Origin: Bradyrhizobium prioriisuperbiae | Lineage (GTDB): Bacteria > Pseudomonadota > Alphaproteobacteria > Rhizobiales > Xanthobacteraceae | Reading direction: 5' to 3' | Assembly (NCBI RefSeq): GCF_032397745.1 | Contig: NZ_CP135921.1 | Coordinates: 7,800,501 to 7,864,500, forward strand | Length of the DNA stretch: 64,000 bases | Shown here: one piece after another, positions 7,745 to 16,883 of the stretch | How positions within the stretch are numbered: position 1 is the first letter of the stretch | Layout of the letters: each line of letters opens with the position of its first letter | The notes under the pieces: model-generated | Told to the model about the DNA's origin: nothing | Databases searched by the model: none | Seen by the model: the letters and a program-made list of their open reading frames with translations, nothing else | Translations under genes and position numbers: made by a program

Positions 7745-8926
7745 TCAGTCCTCCCCCAGTTTCGGGCCCGAGGAGTGGCCGCCCTTGTCACCCTCCTTCA
7801 GGGTGTGACCAGCGACATGCAGCGCTTCCTTCACCTGCTGGCCGTGTTGCGGACCAGCTGCGGCCCGGGACGCTCCACCGCTCGACGTTGGGTTCGTCGC
7901 CGCGGCGCCAGCAGAGCCTGCCGGCGAACCTGCGGCAGCGCCGGCCCCCGCCGCAGACGCTCCTGCCGCCCCGCTCCCAGCGGACAAACCTGTCAGCGAG
8001 GCCGCGGCTCGCACCGCACCCATTCCGCCACCGGCCGCCGCCCGCAAACCACCCATCGCGAGGGCACCGCCGCCGATTCCAATTGCGGCCGCGCCAGCCA
8101 CCGTCCCGGCTGCGGCGCCGGCGCCAAGTTGAGGAGCACCGGACACCAGACCCGCTGCAATGCCTGGAGCGAAGATCCCCAGCCCGAACAGCGAGAGCGC
8201 GGCGAGCAGCAGGCTCATGGCTGAAGCAACGTCGATCGGCCGGGTCAGCGTTGTCGCAAGCTGTCCGAAGATGGTCGAGCCGATGCCGACCACGATCGCC
8301 AACACCATGACCTTGACGCCGGACGCCACGACATTGCCCAGTGTCTTTTCAGCGAGGAAGGCGGTTTTGCCCCACAGCGCGAACGGCACCAGGATGAAGC
8401 TTGCCAGTGTCGTCAGCTTGAACTCGATCAAAGTGACGAACAGCTGAACGGCGAGCACGAAGAACGCCAGCACGATCAGGAGCCAGCAAATCAGCAGGAT
8501 CAGGATCGTCGGCAGGTTGGTGAGGACGTCAAAACCCGAGAACTGGCCGGTTTCTTCCAGCAGCGGATGGGCCGCCAGGAAACCGGCGGAGGCGACAAAC
8601 CCGGGCCGGGTCAGATCGGCCGCCGTCAGCGTCCCACCACCGGTCTTCAGCCCGATGCTGGAGAACGAGGTGAAGACGATGTCGGCAAGCGACTTGAAGT
8701 TGCCGATGATGAAGGCGAAGACACCGACATAGAGCACCTTCTTTGCCAGCGTCACGAACAGATGGTCATCAGCCCGCATGCTCCATGCGAGCCCGGCCAG
8801 GGTGATGTCGATTGCGATCAGCGTCGAGGCGAGGAAGGAAACGTCCCCACCGAGAATACCGAATCCGGAATCGATGTAGCGCGAGAATGTCTCAGTGAAG
8901 CGATCGATAACCGAGAGATCAGCCAT
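7745..8926 (-). CDS. trbL: P-type conjugative transfer protein TrbL (VirB6-like)
   Basis: A 393-residue polytopic inner-membrane channel protein. About six hydrophobic helices fill the first 270 residues (for example FLASTLIAIDITLAGLAWSM, ILILLICWLLIVLAFFVLAV and AMSLLLAALSLFGLGIFAPG). The last third is a low-complexity Ala/Gly/Ser-rich tail, typical for TrbL C-termini and poorly conserved. The start has GAGGAGGGAGGGCAC ahead of the ATG. No trbK entry-exclusion gene sits between trbJ and trbL; the gap is only 14 bp. Confidence 0.95.
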   Translation of the reverse strand: MADLSVIDRFTETFSRYIDSGFGILGGDVSFLASTLIAIDITLAGLAWSMRADDHLFVTLAKKVLYVGVFAFIIGNFKSLADIVFTSFSSIGLKTGGGTLTAADLTRPGFVASAGFLAAHPLLEETGQFSGFDVLTNLPTILILLICWLLIVLAFFVLAVQLFVTLIEFKLTTLASFILVPFALWGKTAFLAEKTLGNVVASGVKVMVLAIVVGIGSTIFGQLATTLTRPIDVASAMSLLLAALSLFGLGIFAPGIAAGLVSGAPQLGAGAAAGTVAGAAAIGIGGGALAMGGLRAAAGGGMGAVRAAASLTGLSAGSGAAGASAAGAGAAAGSPAGSAGAAATNPTSSGGASRAAAGPQHGQQVKEALHVAGHTLKEGDKGGHSSGPKLGED

Positions 8927-8940
8927 GTGCCCTCCCTCCT

Positions 8941-9693
8941 CTACTTGCCGGCCGAATATGCGCGGCCATTGCCGATGAACCGGGTGAAGCGCTCTTGCGC
9001 GGCGGCGGCCGAAGATTGCTGCTCAACGGCCCGCAAGGCATCGGCGCGAGCCTGGGTGGCGATCAGTGCCTGGGTCTGCAGCGACTGCTTGATCTGGAGG
9101 GCGAGCAGCTCGTTGCTCGATTGAAGGGCCTGCAGAGATCCAGTGGCGCCGGAAGAGCCCGCCATCAGGGTCTTGAGCGTCTGACCGTCCTGCGTGAGGT
9201 TTGAGGCGATGGTCGCCTGGGTCAGAAGCGTTTGCCGGAACGCCTGATAGGTGTTGTCCCAACGGCTTGTGGCGTCCCGCACCATGCGATCCGAGGACAC
9301 TGCGGCGCTGTATTGGCGCGGATAAAGCCGCTCAAAGTCGCTGGAGGTGTTCTGGATATCGAAGGTGATGCCCTTGGCCTGGGCAATCAGGCTGTTGATC
9401 TCGTTGATGTGGGACGTCAATTGGCCGACGACACTGCTCGGCAGGCTGGCCAGGTTCTTGGCCTGATTGATCAACATCTGGGCCTGGTTCTCGAGGGACC
9501 TGATTTGATTGTTGATCTGTTCGAGGGTCCGTGCGGCGGTCAGAACATTCTGGCTGTAGTTCGATGGATCGAACACGATCTGGGCGCCGAGCCGCCGCGA
9601 TCCGTTCACGGCGATCACAAGGACGAGCAGGATGATGGCCACGATGGTCAACGGGTTACGCAAGGACACTTTGCTGATGAGTTTTCGAAGCAT
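8941..9693 (-). CDS. trbJ: P-type conjugative transfer protein TrbJ (VirB5-like)
   Basis: A 250-residue periplasmic, largely coiled-coil protein related to VirB5, thought to act at the pilus tip or in mating-pair contact. A hydrophobic N-terminal segment (TIVAIILLVLVIAVNGSRRL) serves as signal or anchor, and heptad-like helices follow (LEQINNQIRSLENQAQMLIN, QIKQSLQTQALIATQARADA). The family motif IVFDPSNYSQN is present. It is 47 bp downstream of trbE in the same operon. Confidence 0.95.
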   Translation of the reverse strand: MLRKLISKVSLRNPLTIVAIILLVLVIAVNGSRRLGAQIVFDPSNYSQNVLTAARTLEQINNQIRSLENQAQMLINQAKNLASLPSSVVGQLTSHINEINSLIAQAKGITFDIQNTSSDFERLYPRQYSAAVSSDRMVRDATSRWDNTYQAFRQTLLTQATIASNLTQDGQTLKTLMAGSSGATGSLQALQSSNELLALQIKQSLQTQALIATQARADALRAVEQQSSAAAAQERFTRFIGNGRAYSAGK

Positions 9694-9741
9694 GGCGAGA
9701 CTCCAAGTTTATGGGGAAGTCGGTTGGTTCGGGCGACGACA

Positions 9742-12324
9742 TCAGGCGTCGCGGGTTCTCTCGAAAGCGGACAGCAGGTTGGCCGCCCATGGCAGCCCGC
9801 GTTCGATGAAGTAGCGTTCGAGAAATCGTCTCTCGCCAAAGCCGGCCAGGATCGCATCGATCTGTCGCTGATCGTCCGGTGAGGCGGCGGCCGCCAGCGC
9901 AAGCGCGACCGGCCCCAGGCCGAGCTCGAACATCCGATTGCCGGCGCGGGATTGCAGGTAGTAGTCGCGCTTTGGCGACGCTTCCGAGATCAGCCGGATC
10001 TGAGCCTCATTCAGACCGAAGCGGCCGTAGGTGTCCGACTGCGTCGGCTCCTGCGCACGCGGGTTCGGCAGGAAGATCCGGGTTGGGCAGGATTCAATGA
10101 TCGCCGGCGCGATGTGGCTGTTGGCGATATCGGAAAGCGACTGCGTCGCGAACACGACTGCCACGTTGCGTTTGCGCAGCGTCTTCAGCCATTCGCGGAT
10201 ACGGCCGGCGAACAGCGGGTCGTCGAGGAACAGCCAGGCCTCATCAAGAACCAGAAGCGTCGGCCGGCCATCAAACCGCGCATCGAGCGCATGGAAGAGA
10301 TAGGTGAGCACCGGCGCCACCAGCCCCGGCAGCGCCATCAGCTCGTCCATTTCGAAAGTGAGGACGTCGGCCCCCGACAGCCGATCGGCATCCGCATCCA
10401 GGAAGCGGCCGTACGGTCCTTCCAGGGTGTAGGGATGCAGAGCCTGCCGCAGGGCATCGCGGGCGAGCAACGCGACCAGCCCGGTCATCGTTCGCTCCTG
10501 CACTGGCGCCGAAGCAAGACTTCTCAGAGCGGACCAGATCGTCTCCTTAACCTCGGGTGTGATCGCGACCCGCTCGTGGGACAAGACCCCGCACAGCCAG
10601 TCAAGCGCCCAGAGCCGCGCGCCCTGGTCGTCGACATCCCGCAGCGGCTGAAACGACAACCCTCCCCTGACCCCGAGTTCGTACCAGGCGCCACGCAGCG
10701 CCAGTGTCATGACCCGGGCGGAGCGTCCCTTGTCGAAGACGATCAGCTGAGACTGTTCATACCGGCGGAACTGAAGTCCGAGCACCGCCAGCAGGACCGA
10801 TTTGCCGGCGCCGGTCGGCCCGACAACCAGGGTGTGGCCAACGTCGCCTGCATAAAGCGAAAGCCGGAACGGGGTCGCACCTTTGGTTTTCGCGACAAGC
10901 AGCGGCGGTCCGTCGAGATGATCGCACCATTGCGGGCCGGCCCACACCGCCGACAGCGGGCACATGTGAGCCAGGTTGAGGGTGTGAACGATCGGTTGGC
11001 GGATGTTGGCATAGACCTGCCCCGGCAGGCTGCCGAGCCAGGCTTCCACCGCGTTGATGCTCTCACGGATGGTCGTGAACCCGCGATTATTGATTGCGCG
11101 TTCGACAAGACGAATTTTCTCGTCCGCACGATGGCTGTCCTCGTCAGACACCGTGACGGTGACCGTGATGTAGCCAAAGGCGACGAGATCGTCCCCGAGC
11201 TCCTGAAGGGCCGCGTCCGCATCGACCGCTTTGTTGTCCGCATCGGTGTCGAGCAAGGCAGCCTGCTCGTTGAACATCACCTCCTTGAGAATGGCGCCCA
11301 GCGACTTGCGCTTGGCGAACCACTGTCGTCGGTAGCGCGTCAGGGTCGCGGTCGCCTGGGTCCGGTCCAGTGGCAGGAAGCGTGATGTCCAGCGATAGGC
11401 AATCCCGAGGCGATTCAGATCGTCGAGCAGTCCCGGATAGGTGACAGCCGGAAAGCCCAGCACCGTGACCGTGCGCAGATGGCTGCGGCCGATCGCCGGC
11501 GAGAGCCCGCCTGTCAGCGGCTCGTCGCTGAGGAATGCGTCCAGATAAGCCGGAACGTCAGGCACCCGCACCGGATGACGCTTGGTGGAGATGCAGGCGT
11601 GCAGATAGGTGAGCGTGTCCTGGTCGTTGAGCGGCGCGATCTCCGGCAGCACCGACGCGAGCAGATCGATAGCGCGGTCTGTCTCCTGGATGAACCGGTC
11701 AAGTTGTTCCCGGTAAGGCGTCCTCGGTGTGGGGGTTGTCTCGTCCTCCGGCGGTTCGGTCGCATCCACCTCCTGCGGTGACAGACGCTCCGCCCCACCG
11801 GACGCGCGTGGCTGACGATTCCCCCAAGGGAGTCGCAAGTCGTCTTGCTCGGCTGCGCCACGGCTCGGAGTTTCCAGGAAGAAGCCCTCCAGACGCGAGA
11901 CCCGCTCGGCCGGCGGCAGATAGGTCCATGTCAGGTAAGACAGGCTCTCGAAATGCTGCGCGAACGCAGTTGCCGGCTCATCTGTTGAACCATCGCCCTC
12001 GAAACTGGCGCGACGCTCCTCGTCAACCAGCCACGACACCGCGTCCGGGAACGTCGAACGCGGATAGTCCGAGGCCGGTATCCGAGTGGCATCGAACAAC
12101 AGCGACCAACCGGATCCGAACCGTTTCAGGACGTTGTTGACCCGCGACACCGCGCTCATCAGCTCGGCCTCGGTGGCGCTGTCGAGGTCTGGTCCGCGAT
12201 AACGCACCGTCCGCTGGAAACTGCCGTCCTTGTTCAGGACGACGCCGGGCGCGACGAGGCAAGCCCAGGGCAGCCAGTCCGCAAGATGATGGGCACTGGA
12301 GCGAAACTCGCGCAGGTTCAGCAT
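9742..12324 (-). CDS. trbE: Conjugal transfer ATPase TrbE (VirB4-like)
   Basis: An 860-residue cytoplasmic ATPase that energises pilus assembly and substrate transfer. It has an N-terminal CagE/TrbE domain, then Walker A (VVGPTGAGKSVLLAVLG) and Walker B (LLVLDEAWLFLDD) with downstream FATQSLSDIANS. The linker around residues 190-215 (RQPRASGGAERLSPQEVDATE) is longer than I expect and Pro/Thr-rich. I chose the ATG of MLNLREFRSS, which overlaps the trbD stop by 7 bp, because the upstream extension reads through trbD in another frame and looks non-coding. Confidence 0.95.
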   Translation of the reverse strand: MLNLREFRSSAHHLADWLPWACLVAPGVVLNKDGSFQRTVRYRGPDLDSATEAELMSAVSRVNNVLKRFGSGWSLLFDATRIPASDYPRSTFPDAVSWLVDEERRASFEGDGSTDEPATAFAQHFESLSYLTWTYLPPAERVSRLEGFFLETPSRGAAEQDDLRLPWGNRQPRASGGAERLSPQEVDATEPPEDETTPTPRTPYREQLDRFIQETDRAIDLLASVLPEIAPLNDQDTLTYLHACISTKRHPVRVPDVPAYLDAFLSDEPLTGGLSPAIGRSHLRTVTVLGFPAVTYPGLLDDLNRLGIAYRWTSRFLPLDRTQATATLTRYRRQWFAKRKSLGAILKEVMFNEQAALLDTDADNKAVDADAALQELGDDLVAFGYITVTVTVSDEDSHRADEKIRLVERAINNRGFTTIRESINAVEAWLGSLPGQVYANIRQPIVHTLNLAHMCPLSAVWAGPQWCDHLDGPPLLVAKTKGATPFRLSLYAGDVGHTLVVGPTGAGKSVLLAVLGLQFRRYEQSQLIVFDKGRSARVMTLALRGAWYELGVRGGLSFQPLRDVDDQGARLWALDWLCGVLSHERVAITPEVKETIWSALRSLASAPVQERTMTGLVALLARDALRQALHPYTLEGPYGRFLDADADRLSGADVLTFEMDELMALPGLVAPVLTYLFHALDARFDGRPTLLVLDEAWLFLDDPLFAGRIREWLKTLRKRNVAVVFATQSLSDIANSHIAPAIIESCPTRIFLPNPRAQEPTQSDTYGRFGLNEAQIRLISEASPKRDYYLQSRAGNRMFELGLGPVALALAAAASPDDQRQIDAILAGFGERRFLERYFIERGLPWAANLLSAFERTRDA

Positions 12325-12575
12325 GCGAGCCACCCCTTGTGCTTGGTGTGCCTGATAGCGACGTCGACAAAGGCGGGATCGCGTTTTGCAAGCCAGACCG
12401 CGAGTCCGTGTCCCGCAATCCACAGGATCAGGCCCGCGATCCACAGGCGCAGGCCAAGCGCCAGCACCGCGGACAGTGTCCCGATCAGAATGGCCGCCGC
12501 ACGCGGCGCCCCACCGAGCAGGATTGGTTCGGTCAAAGACCGATGGAGAACAAGTTCGAAGCCGGGGCTGCGCAT
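12318..12575 (-). CDS. trbD: Conjugal transfer protein TrbD (VirB3-like)
   Basis: An 85-residue inner-membrane protein of the VirB3 family. The motif FELVLHRSLTEPILLGGAPR is characteristic and is followed by two transmembrane segments (AAILIGTLSAVLALGL and LWIAGLILWIAGHGLAVWLA). It starts at the ATG overlapping the trbC stop (ATGA), so translation is coupled, and it ends inside the trbE start. Confidence 0.95.
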   Translation of the reverse strand: MRSPGFELVLHRSLTEPILLGGAPRAAAILIGTLSAVLALGLRLWIAGLILWIAGHGLAVWLAKRDPAFVDVAIRHTKHKGWLAC

Positions 12576-12946
12576 CAGATCAGCGCTCCCCCACCGAACG
12601 AAAAAAACGACAAGAAGAATGAGCTTGCAGCGAACGCGATCGACAGGCCGAACACCACCTGGACCATCTTTCGGAAGCCGCCCGACGTGTCGCCGAACGC
12701 GAGCGAGATGCCCGTGACCGTGATGATGATCACGGCCACGATTTTCGCGACGGGCCCCTGGACGGATTCCAAAATCCGTTGAAGCGGTGCTTCCCACGGC
12801 ATCCCCGAGCCTGCGGCGGACGCGCTGGAGATCGGCAACAGCACCATCAGCGCCACCATCCCGGCATCGATAATGAAGGGGACGGCGATGTCGTAGGCTC
12901 TTTGAAATTTTGACAGCCGGAAGCGTTCCGGGAATCCCAGGTTCAT
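12575..12946 (-). CDS. trbC: Conjugal transfer pilin TrbC (VirB2-like)
   Basis: A 123-residue pilin precursor. A long signal region ends near ISSASAAGSGMPWEAPLQ, where processing is expected, and two hydrophobic helices of the mature pilin follow (AKIVAVIIITVTGISLAFG and VVFGLSIAFAASSFFLSFFS). In P-type systems the mature pilin is cyclised by the TraF protease, and a traF gene is present at 21.7-22.2 kb. The start is the ATG of MNLGFPERF with GGAG 6 bp upstream; an upstream TTG is less likely. Confidence 0.93.
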   Translation of the reverse strand: MNLGFPERFRLSKFQRAYDIAVPFIIDAGMVALMVLLPISSASAAGSGMPWEAPLQRILESVQGPVAKIVAVIIITVTGISLAFGDTSGGFRKMVQVVFGLSIAFAASSFFLSFFSFGGGALI

Positions 12947-12983
12947 GACGATCTCCAATGATGGTTCGATGGTTGGCTGGTGT

Positions 12984-13946
12984 TCAGAGCCCGGGTGGCG
13001 TCTCCAGCACGTAGTCGCCGCTCGAATTCAATCCCTTGACCTCAAGGATGCTCTCGACCCGGCGTGCCGGACCTCGCCCCTTGATGAAGACGACCAGGTT
13101 GATCGCGTCCGCAATCAGCCGGCGCGGAACGGTCGCCACCGCCTCCTGGGTTAATTGTTCAATGCGATAGAGCGCGGCGCGCGCTGAATTGGCATGGACC
13201 GTGGCGATGCCACCGGGATGGCCGGTATTCCAGGCCTTGAGCATATCGAGCGCCTCGGCGCCCCTGACCTCACCCACGATGATCCGGTCGGGCCGCAGGC
13301 GCAGCGTTGAGCGCACGAGGTCGGCCAGCGAGACGACGCCGGGTTTGGTCCGCAGCATCACTGCATCCCTGGCATCGCAGCGCAGCTCCCGTGTGTCCTC
13401 GATGATGACGACGCGCTGGTTGAGGGCAGCGACCTCCGCCAACAAGGCGTTGGCAAGCGTGGTCTTGCCGGACCCGGTCCCGCCGGCCACAAGGATGTTG
13501 CGGCCCTCTTCGACAGCCGCGGCCAAAACCTTCGCCGCGTGGCGAGAGAGGGTTTGGGCCGTGATATAGTCTTCTAGTCGAAATGTGGTCGTGGCCGGCT
13601 TGCGGATGGCGAAGCACGGACCGAGGACGACCGGCGGCAGCAGCCCCTCAAAGCGTTCGCCAGTTTCCGGCAATTCTGCCGACACGACCGGCGCGCCACT
13701 GCCCGCCTCGGCGCGAACGTGACTCGCCACGAGGCGGATGATGCGTTCCACCTCATGCGGAGTGAGTACCACGCCGGTCTCAGAACGTCCTGAGCCATGT
13801 CGGTCGAGCCAGAGGTGACCATCGGGATTGACCAGGACCTCGACAACGTCGGGCTCATCCAGGGCAACGGCAATGGCCGGGCCCATGGCCGTGCGCAGCA
13901 TGCCGCGGCGTCGCTCGCGGGTCTCGGACGAGAGGAGATCAGACAT
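12984..13946 (-). CDS. trbB: P-type conjugative transfer ATPase TrbB (VirB11-like)
   Basis: A 320-residue hexameric traffic ATPase. Motifs in order: the N-terminal domain with DVVEVLVNPDGHLWLDRHG, Walker A (VAGGTGSGKTTLANALLAE), the Asp box (VVIIEDTRELRC), Walker B region (RPDRIIVGEVRGAEALDMLK) and the His box (NTGHPGGIATVHANSARAAL). The start ATG (MSDLLSSETR) overlaps the copG stop region by 8 bp. It lies 37 bp upstream of trbC. Confidence 0.95.
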   Translation of the reverse strand: MSDLLSSETRERRRGMLRTAMGPAIAVALDEPDVVEVLVNPDGHLWLDRHGSGRSETGVVLTPHEVERIIRLVASHVRAEAGSGAPVVSAELPETGERFEGLLPPVVLGPCFAIRKPATTTFRLEDYITAQTLSRHAAKVLAAAVEEGRNILVAGGTGSGKTTLANALLAEVAALNQRVVIIEDTRELRCDARDAVMLRTKPGVVSLADLVRSTLRLRPDRIIVGEVRGAEALDMLKAWNTGHPGGIATVHANSARAALYRIEQLTQEAVATVPRRLIADAINLVVFIKGRGPARRVESILEVKGLNSSGDYVLETPPGL

Positions 13947-14493
13947 GGTCGACCCCCTCCCGTCCCGCCGGAGACGGCCCCGGCGCCCGACCCGTCGCGT
14001 CCTGCGACCGGGTTTCCGCGTTGACGTTAGGCTCCGTCGCGCCATGGGAAGTTCCCTCCTCGAACTGCCGGACAAACAGGTCAGGGTTGGTGGCACCGAG
14101 ACGGTCCATCACATCGGCGACAAGCCGGCCACCCGATGCAATTCGCTTGGCGACCTGGGCCACAAAGATTTCGAACCGTTCGCGGCCGAGCGCACGCGCC
14201 GCGTCCTGGTCGCTGCCCGGCAGGGGCGGCGTGATGGTCAGGTAATAGCGAACATAAAGCGCGACGGTTTCGGCGGTGACGGCAAGGTCGCGGTCGATAT
14301 GCCCGAGTTGCCGGCTCATGCGGTCCAGGCGTCGCAGCAGCGCGGCATCGCCCGCTTGATCCCGCTCAGGATTGAGAAAACGGTCGAGGGCTGCATCGAC
14401 GATCGCCGACTTGTTGCCGCCGGGGCGTTTGGCGGCCAGCACAAGGCGCTCGGCAACACTGTCGGACAGATACACGGATATCTTCATTTTCAT
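13939..14493 (-). CDS. CopG/ribbon-helix-helix protein of the tra operon
   Basis: A 184-residue protein with an N-terminal ribbon-helix-helix (MKMKISVYLSDSVAERLVLA, NKSAIVDAALDRFL), a middle coiled segment (LLRRLDRMSRQLGHIDRDLA) and a Pro/Ser-rich tail. In this operon type a CopG-like protein always lies between traG and trbB and may regulate the operon or act as a relaxosome accessory. It is 12 bp downstream of traG and overlaps trbB by 8 bp. Confidence 0.85.
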   Translation of the reverse strand: MKMKISVYLSDSVAERLVLAAKRPGGNKSAIVDAALDRFLNPERDQAGDAALLRRLDRMSRQLGHIDRDLAVTAETVALYVRYYLTITPPLPGSDQDAARALGRERFEIFVAQVAKRIASGGRLVADVMDRLGATNPDLFVRQFEEGTSHGATEPNVNAETRSQDATGRAPGPSPAGREGVDHV

Positions 14494-14505
14494 TGACTGA
14501 ACTCG

Positions 14506-16533
14506 TCAAAAGGAGGGAAGAAGATCGTCGCCGTCACGGGTGACCGCGTGAGCGCGGCTGATCGTTTGAGGGCCTTGCGCCGCGCGCTGAATCTGCTTGC
14601 GATCAGCGGCCGCGTCGCTGTCATCATCGAACAGCCGCTCCTCGGCGAGAGCTGCGTCGATGGGCTCTTGGGACGGTTGGTCGAGCGGCACGAACTGCTG
14701 CCTGAGCCCGCCCTCCTCATCGGTGGCTTGAACAAGATCGCGGTAAGGCAGTGCCGCGAGCCGCAGGTCGATCAGCCTGACCTGATCGCACCAATCGTCG
14801 ACGCGGGGGCTTGGAAGATCAGGGTACGACCGGCCAACGAGTTGCGGCGGTGCAAGGGCACGGCCAGCAAAATTGGCGTCCTCGTAGTGACGCAGTTTTT
14901 TAGCGCGAACCGGTGCAAGGCCGGACACCAGCACGATCGCCTCATCCTGCGGCAATTGCATCACTTCGCCGGGCGTCAACAGCGGCCGCGCGGTTTCCTG
15001 ACGGCTGACCATGACATGACCGAGCCACGGTGCCAGCCGATGGCCAGCATAGTTGCGCTGGGCCCTCAGTTCGGTTGCGGTGCCCAGTGCATCCGAGATC
15101 CGCTTGGCGGTGCGCTCGTCATTGGCCGCGAATGCGATGCGGACATGACAATTGTCCAGGATGGAATTGTTCTCGCCATAAGCCTTGGCGATTTGATTGA
15201 GCGACTGCGCGATCAAATACGCGCGAATGCCATATCCCGCCATGAACGCGAGCGAGGTTTCAAAGAAATCCAGGCGACCAAGGGCTGGAAACTCGTCCAG
15301 CATCATCAGAAGCTGACGTTGCGACACCCTGCCGACGGTCGTGTTCAAGGTTTCGGTCAGCCGGCGGCCAATCTGATTCAAGATCAGGCGGATCAGCGGC
15401 TTGGTCCGGCTGATATCAGATGGCGGCACCACAAGGTAGAGCGTGACCGGCTTGTCGGTGGAAATCAGGTCCGCAATCCGCCAGTCGCACGCCGCGGTGT
15501 TTCGGCGAATGGTCGGGTCCCGATAGAGCCCAAGGAAACTAAGGGCCGTCGACAACACGCCGGATCGTTCGTTCTCAGACTTGTTGAACAGCTCCCGTGC
15601 AGTCGAGGCGACAACCGGATGAACTTTTGGGGCCTCCGGCGTACCCAGATGATTGGTCGCCATCATATCGCGCAGGGTCTTCTCAAACGTTTGCGCGGGA
15701 TCGGCGAGGATCTCGGTCACCCGCGCCAGCGTCTTTTCCTGCTCGGCGTAAAGGACGTGAAGGATGACACCGACAAGCAGGGAATGGCTGGTCTTCTCCC
15801 AGTGACTCCGGCGTTCCAGCGCGCCTTCGGGATCGACCAGAATGTCCGCGATGTTCTGCACGTCCCGGACTTCCGCCGGACCCTTGCGCACCTCGAGCAA
15901 CGGATTGTACCGGGCGCTTCGCTCGTCGGTCGGATCGAACTTGAGGCAATGCGAGAAGGACGCCCGCCAGCCGGCTGTGAGATGCCAGTTCTCGCCCTTG
16001 ATGTCGTGAACCACAGCGGACGACGTCCATGACAACAGCGTCGGGAGCACCAGGCCGACGCCCTTGCCGGAGCGCGTCGGCGCAAAGCACATCACATGTT
16101 CCGGCCCATCGTGGCGCAGGTAACGGTGATCCACACAGCCGAGGAACACCCCTCTCGGTTCGAACAGCCCTGCTTTCGCAATCTCCTTCGAACTGGCCCA
16201 GCGCGCAGAACCATAGGTCGTGACGAGTTGGTTCTGCCGCGCACGCCACACCGAGTTGACGACAGCGAACAAAGCACCGGCGATGCCACCGCCCGCGGCG
16301 ATCGCACCCGCACGCTCAAAAATCTCGGGCGCATATGCGTCGTAAGCATACCACCACTCGAAGACGCGCCATGGCAGATAGACGGGATAGCTTGAAACGC
16401 TGAACCACGGCGAGCCAAGACCCGCCTGATAACCCAGCGCATGGGCAGCCCATTGCGTCGCGCTCCACGTCGATGTGCTGACGATGCCGAACACGACGGC
16501 AATCTGGCCTACGTAGATTTTTGCCGGAAACAT
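14506..16533 (-). CDS. traG: Type IV coupling protein TraG/VirD4
   Basis: A 675-residue hexameric ATPase that brings the relaxase-DNA complex to the secretion channel. It has N-terminal membrane helices (GQIAVVFGIVSTSTWSATQW and AIAAGGGIAGALFAVVNSVW), then Walker A (FAPTRSGKGVGLVLPTLLSW), Walker B (QLLMMLDEFPALGRLDFFET) and the conserved YGIRAYLIAQSLNQIAKAYG. The C-terminal 100 residues are variable and acidic. The start is the ATG of MFPAKIYVG behind a GGGGCGGG purine run; the longer frame to 16635 has no supporting motif. It heads the transfer operon. Confidence 0.93.
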   Translation of the reverse strand: MFPAKIYVGQIAVVFGIVSTSTWSATQWAAHALGYQAGLGSPWFSVSSYPVYLPWRVFEWWYAYDAYAPEIFERAGAIAAGGGIAGALFAVVNSVWRARQNQLVTTYGSARWASSKEIAKAGLFEPRGVFLGCVDHRYLRHDGPEHVMCFAPTRSGKGVGLVLPTLLSWTSSAVVHDIKGENWHLTAGWRASFSHCLKFDPTDERSARYNPLLEVRKGPAEVRDVQNIADILVDPEGALERRSHWEKTSHSLLVGVILHVLYAEQEKTLARVTEILADPAQTFEKTLRDMMATNHLGTPEAPKVHPVVASTARELFNKSENERSGVLSTALSFLGLYRDPTIRRNTAACDWRIADLISTDKPVTLYLVVPPSDISRTKPLIRLILNQIGRRLTETLNTTVGRVSQRQLLMMLDEFPALGRLDFFETSLAFMAGYGIRAYLIAQSLNQIAKAYGENNSILDNCHVRIAFAANDERTAKRISDALGTATELRAQRNYAGHRLAPWLGHVMVSRQETARPLLTPGEVMQLPQDEAIVLVSGLAPVRAKKLRHYEDANFAGRALAPPQLVGRSYPDLPSPRVDDWCDQVRLIDLRLAALPYRDLVQATDEEGGLRQQFVPLDQPSQEPIDAALAEERLFDDDSDAAADRKQIQRAAQGPQTISRAHAVTRDGDDLLPSF

Positions 16534-16883
16534 CCCCGCCCCACTCACATTTCGTGAATGACGCGATGAAAAGGCCGAGAACGATTTGCGTTCAATCGAA
16601 TTAAATTTCGCAGTTCGCAACGAAATCCACGCCAATCAACCATCCTGACGCGAGATCTTGCGCGCGCCAATGTCGGCGAACGTCAGGAGGTAGCTCAATA
16701 GAATGTGAGCGGTCTGACCAAATTTGACGACGTTGCCAGAGTGATCCGAGCCGCGTCTGATCATCGGCACATGGGACACGCTAGGCCACAATTCGACTCG
16801 CACACGCGTTGGCCGCCCCGGATTTCGAGGTCAGCACTCCAGCGTCGAGAGCTCCAAACCGTATGCAAACGCGGATCCACGCG
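16534..16883. other. Intergenic region upstream of traG
   Basis: About 350 bp between the nucleotidyltransferase stop and traG. It must hold the promoter for the whole traG-trbI operon, because the upstream gene has its own operator-bearing promoter. It is AT-richer than the flanking genes, for example around 16590-16625. No palindrome longer than a few base pairs stands out, and no gene is recognised. Confidence 0.5.

Noticed and set aside
9952..11385. A 477-codon plus-strand open frame
   Set aside because: Antisense to trbE with no recognisable domain.
14548..16032. A 494-codon plus-strand open frame
   Set aside because: It is antisense to traG, which has clear Walker motifs; the translation has no family features and reflects high-GC codon bias.
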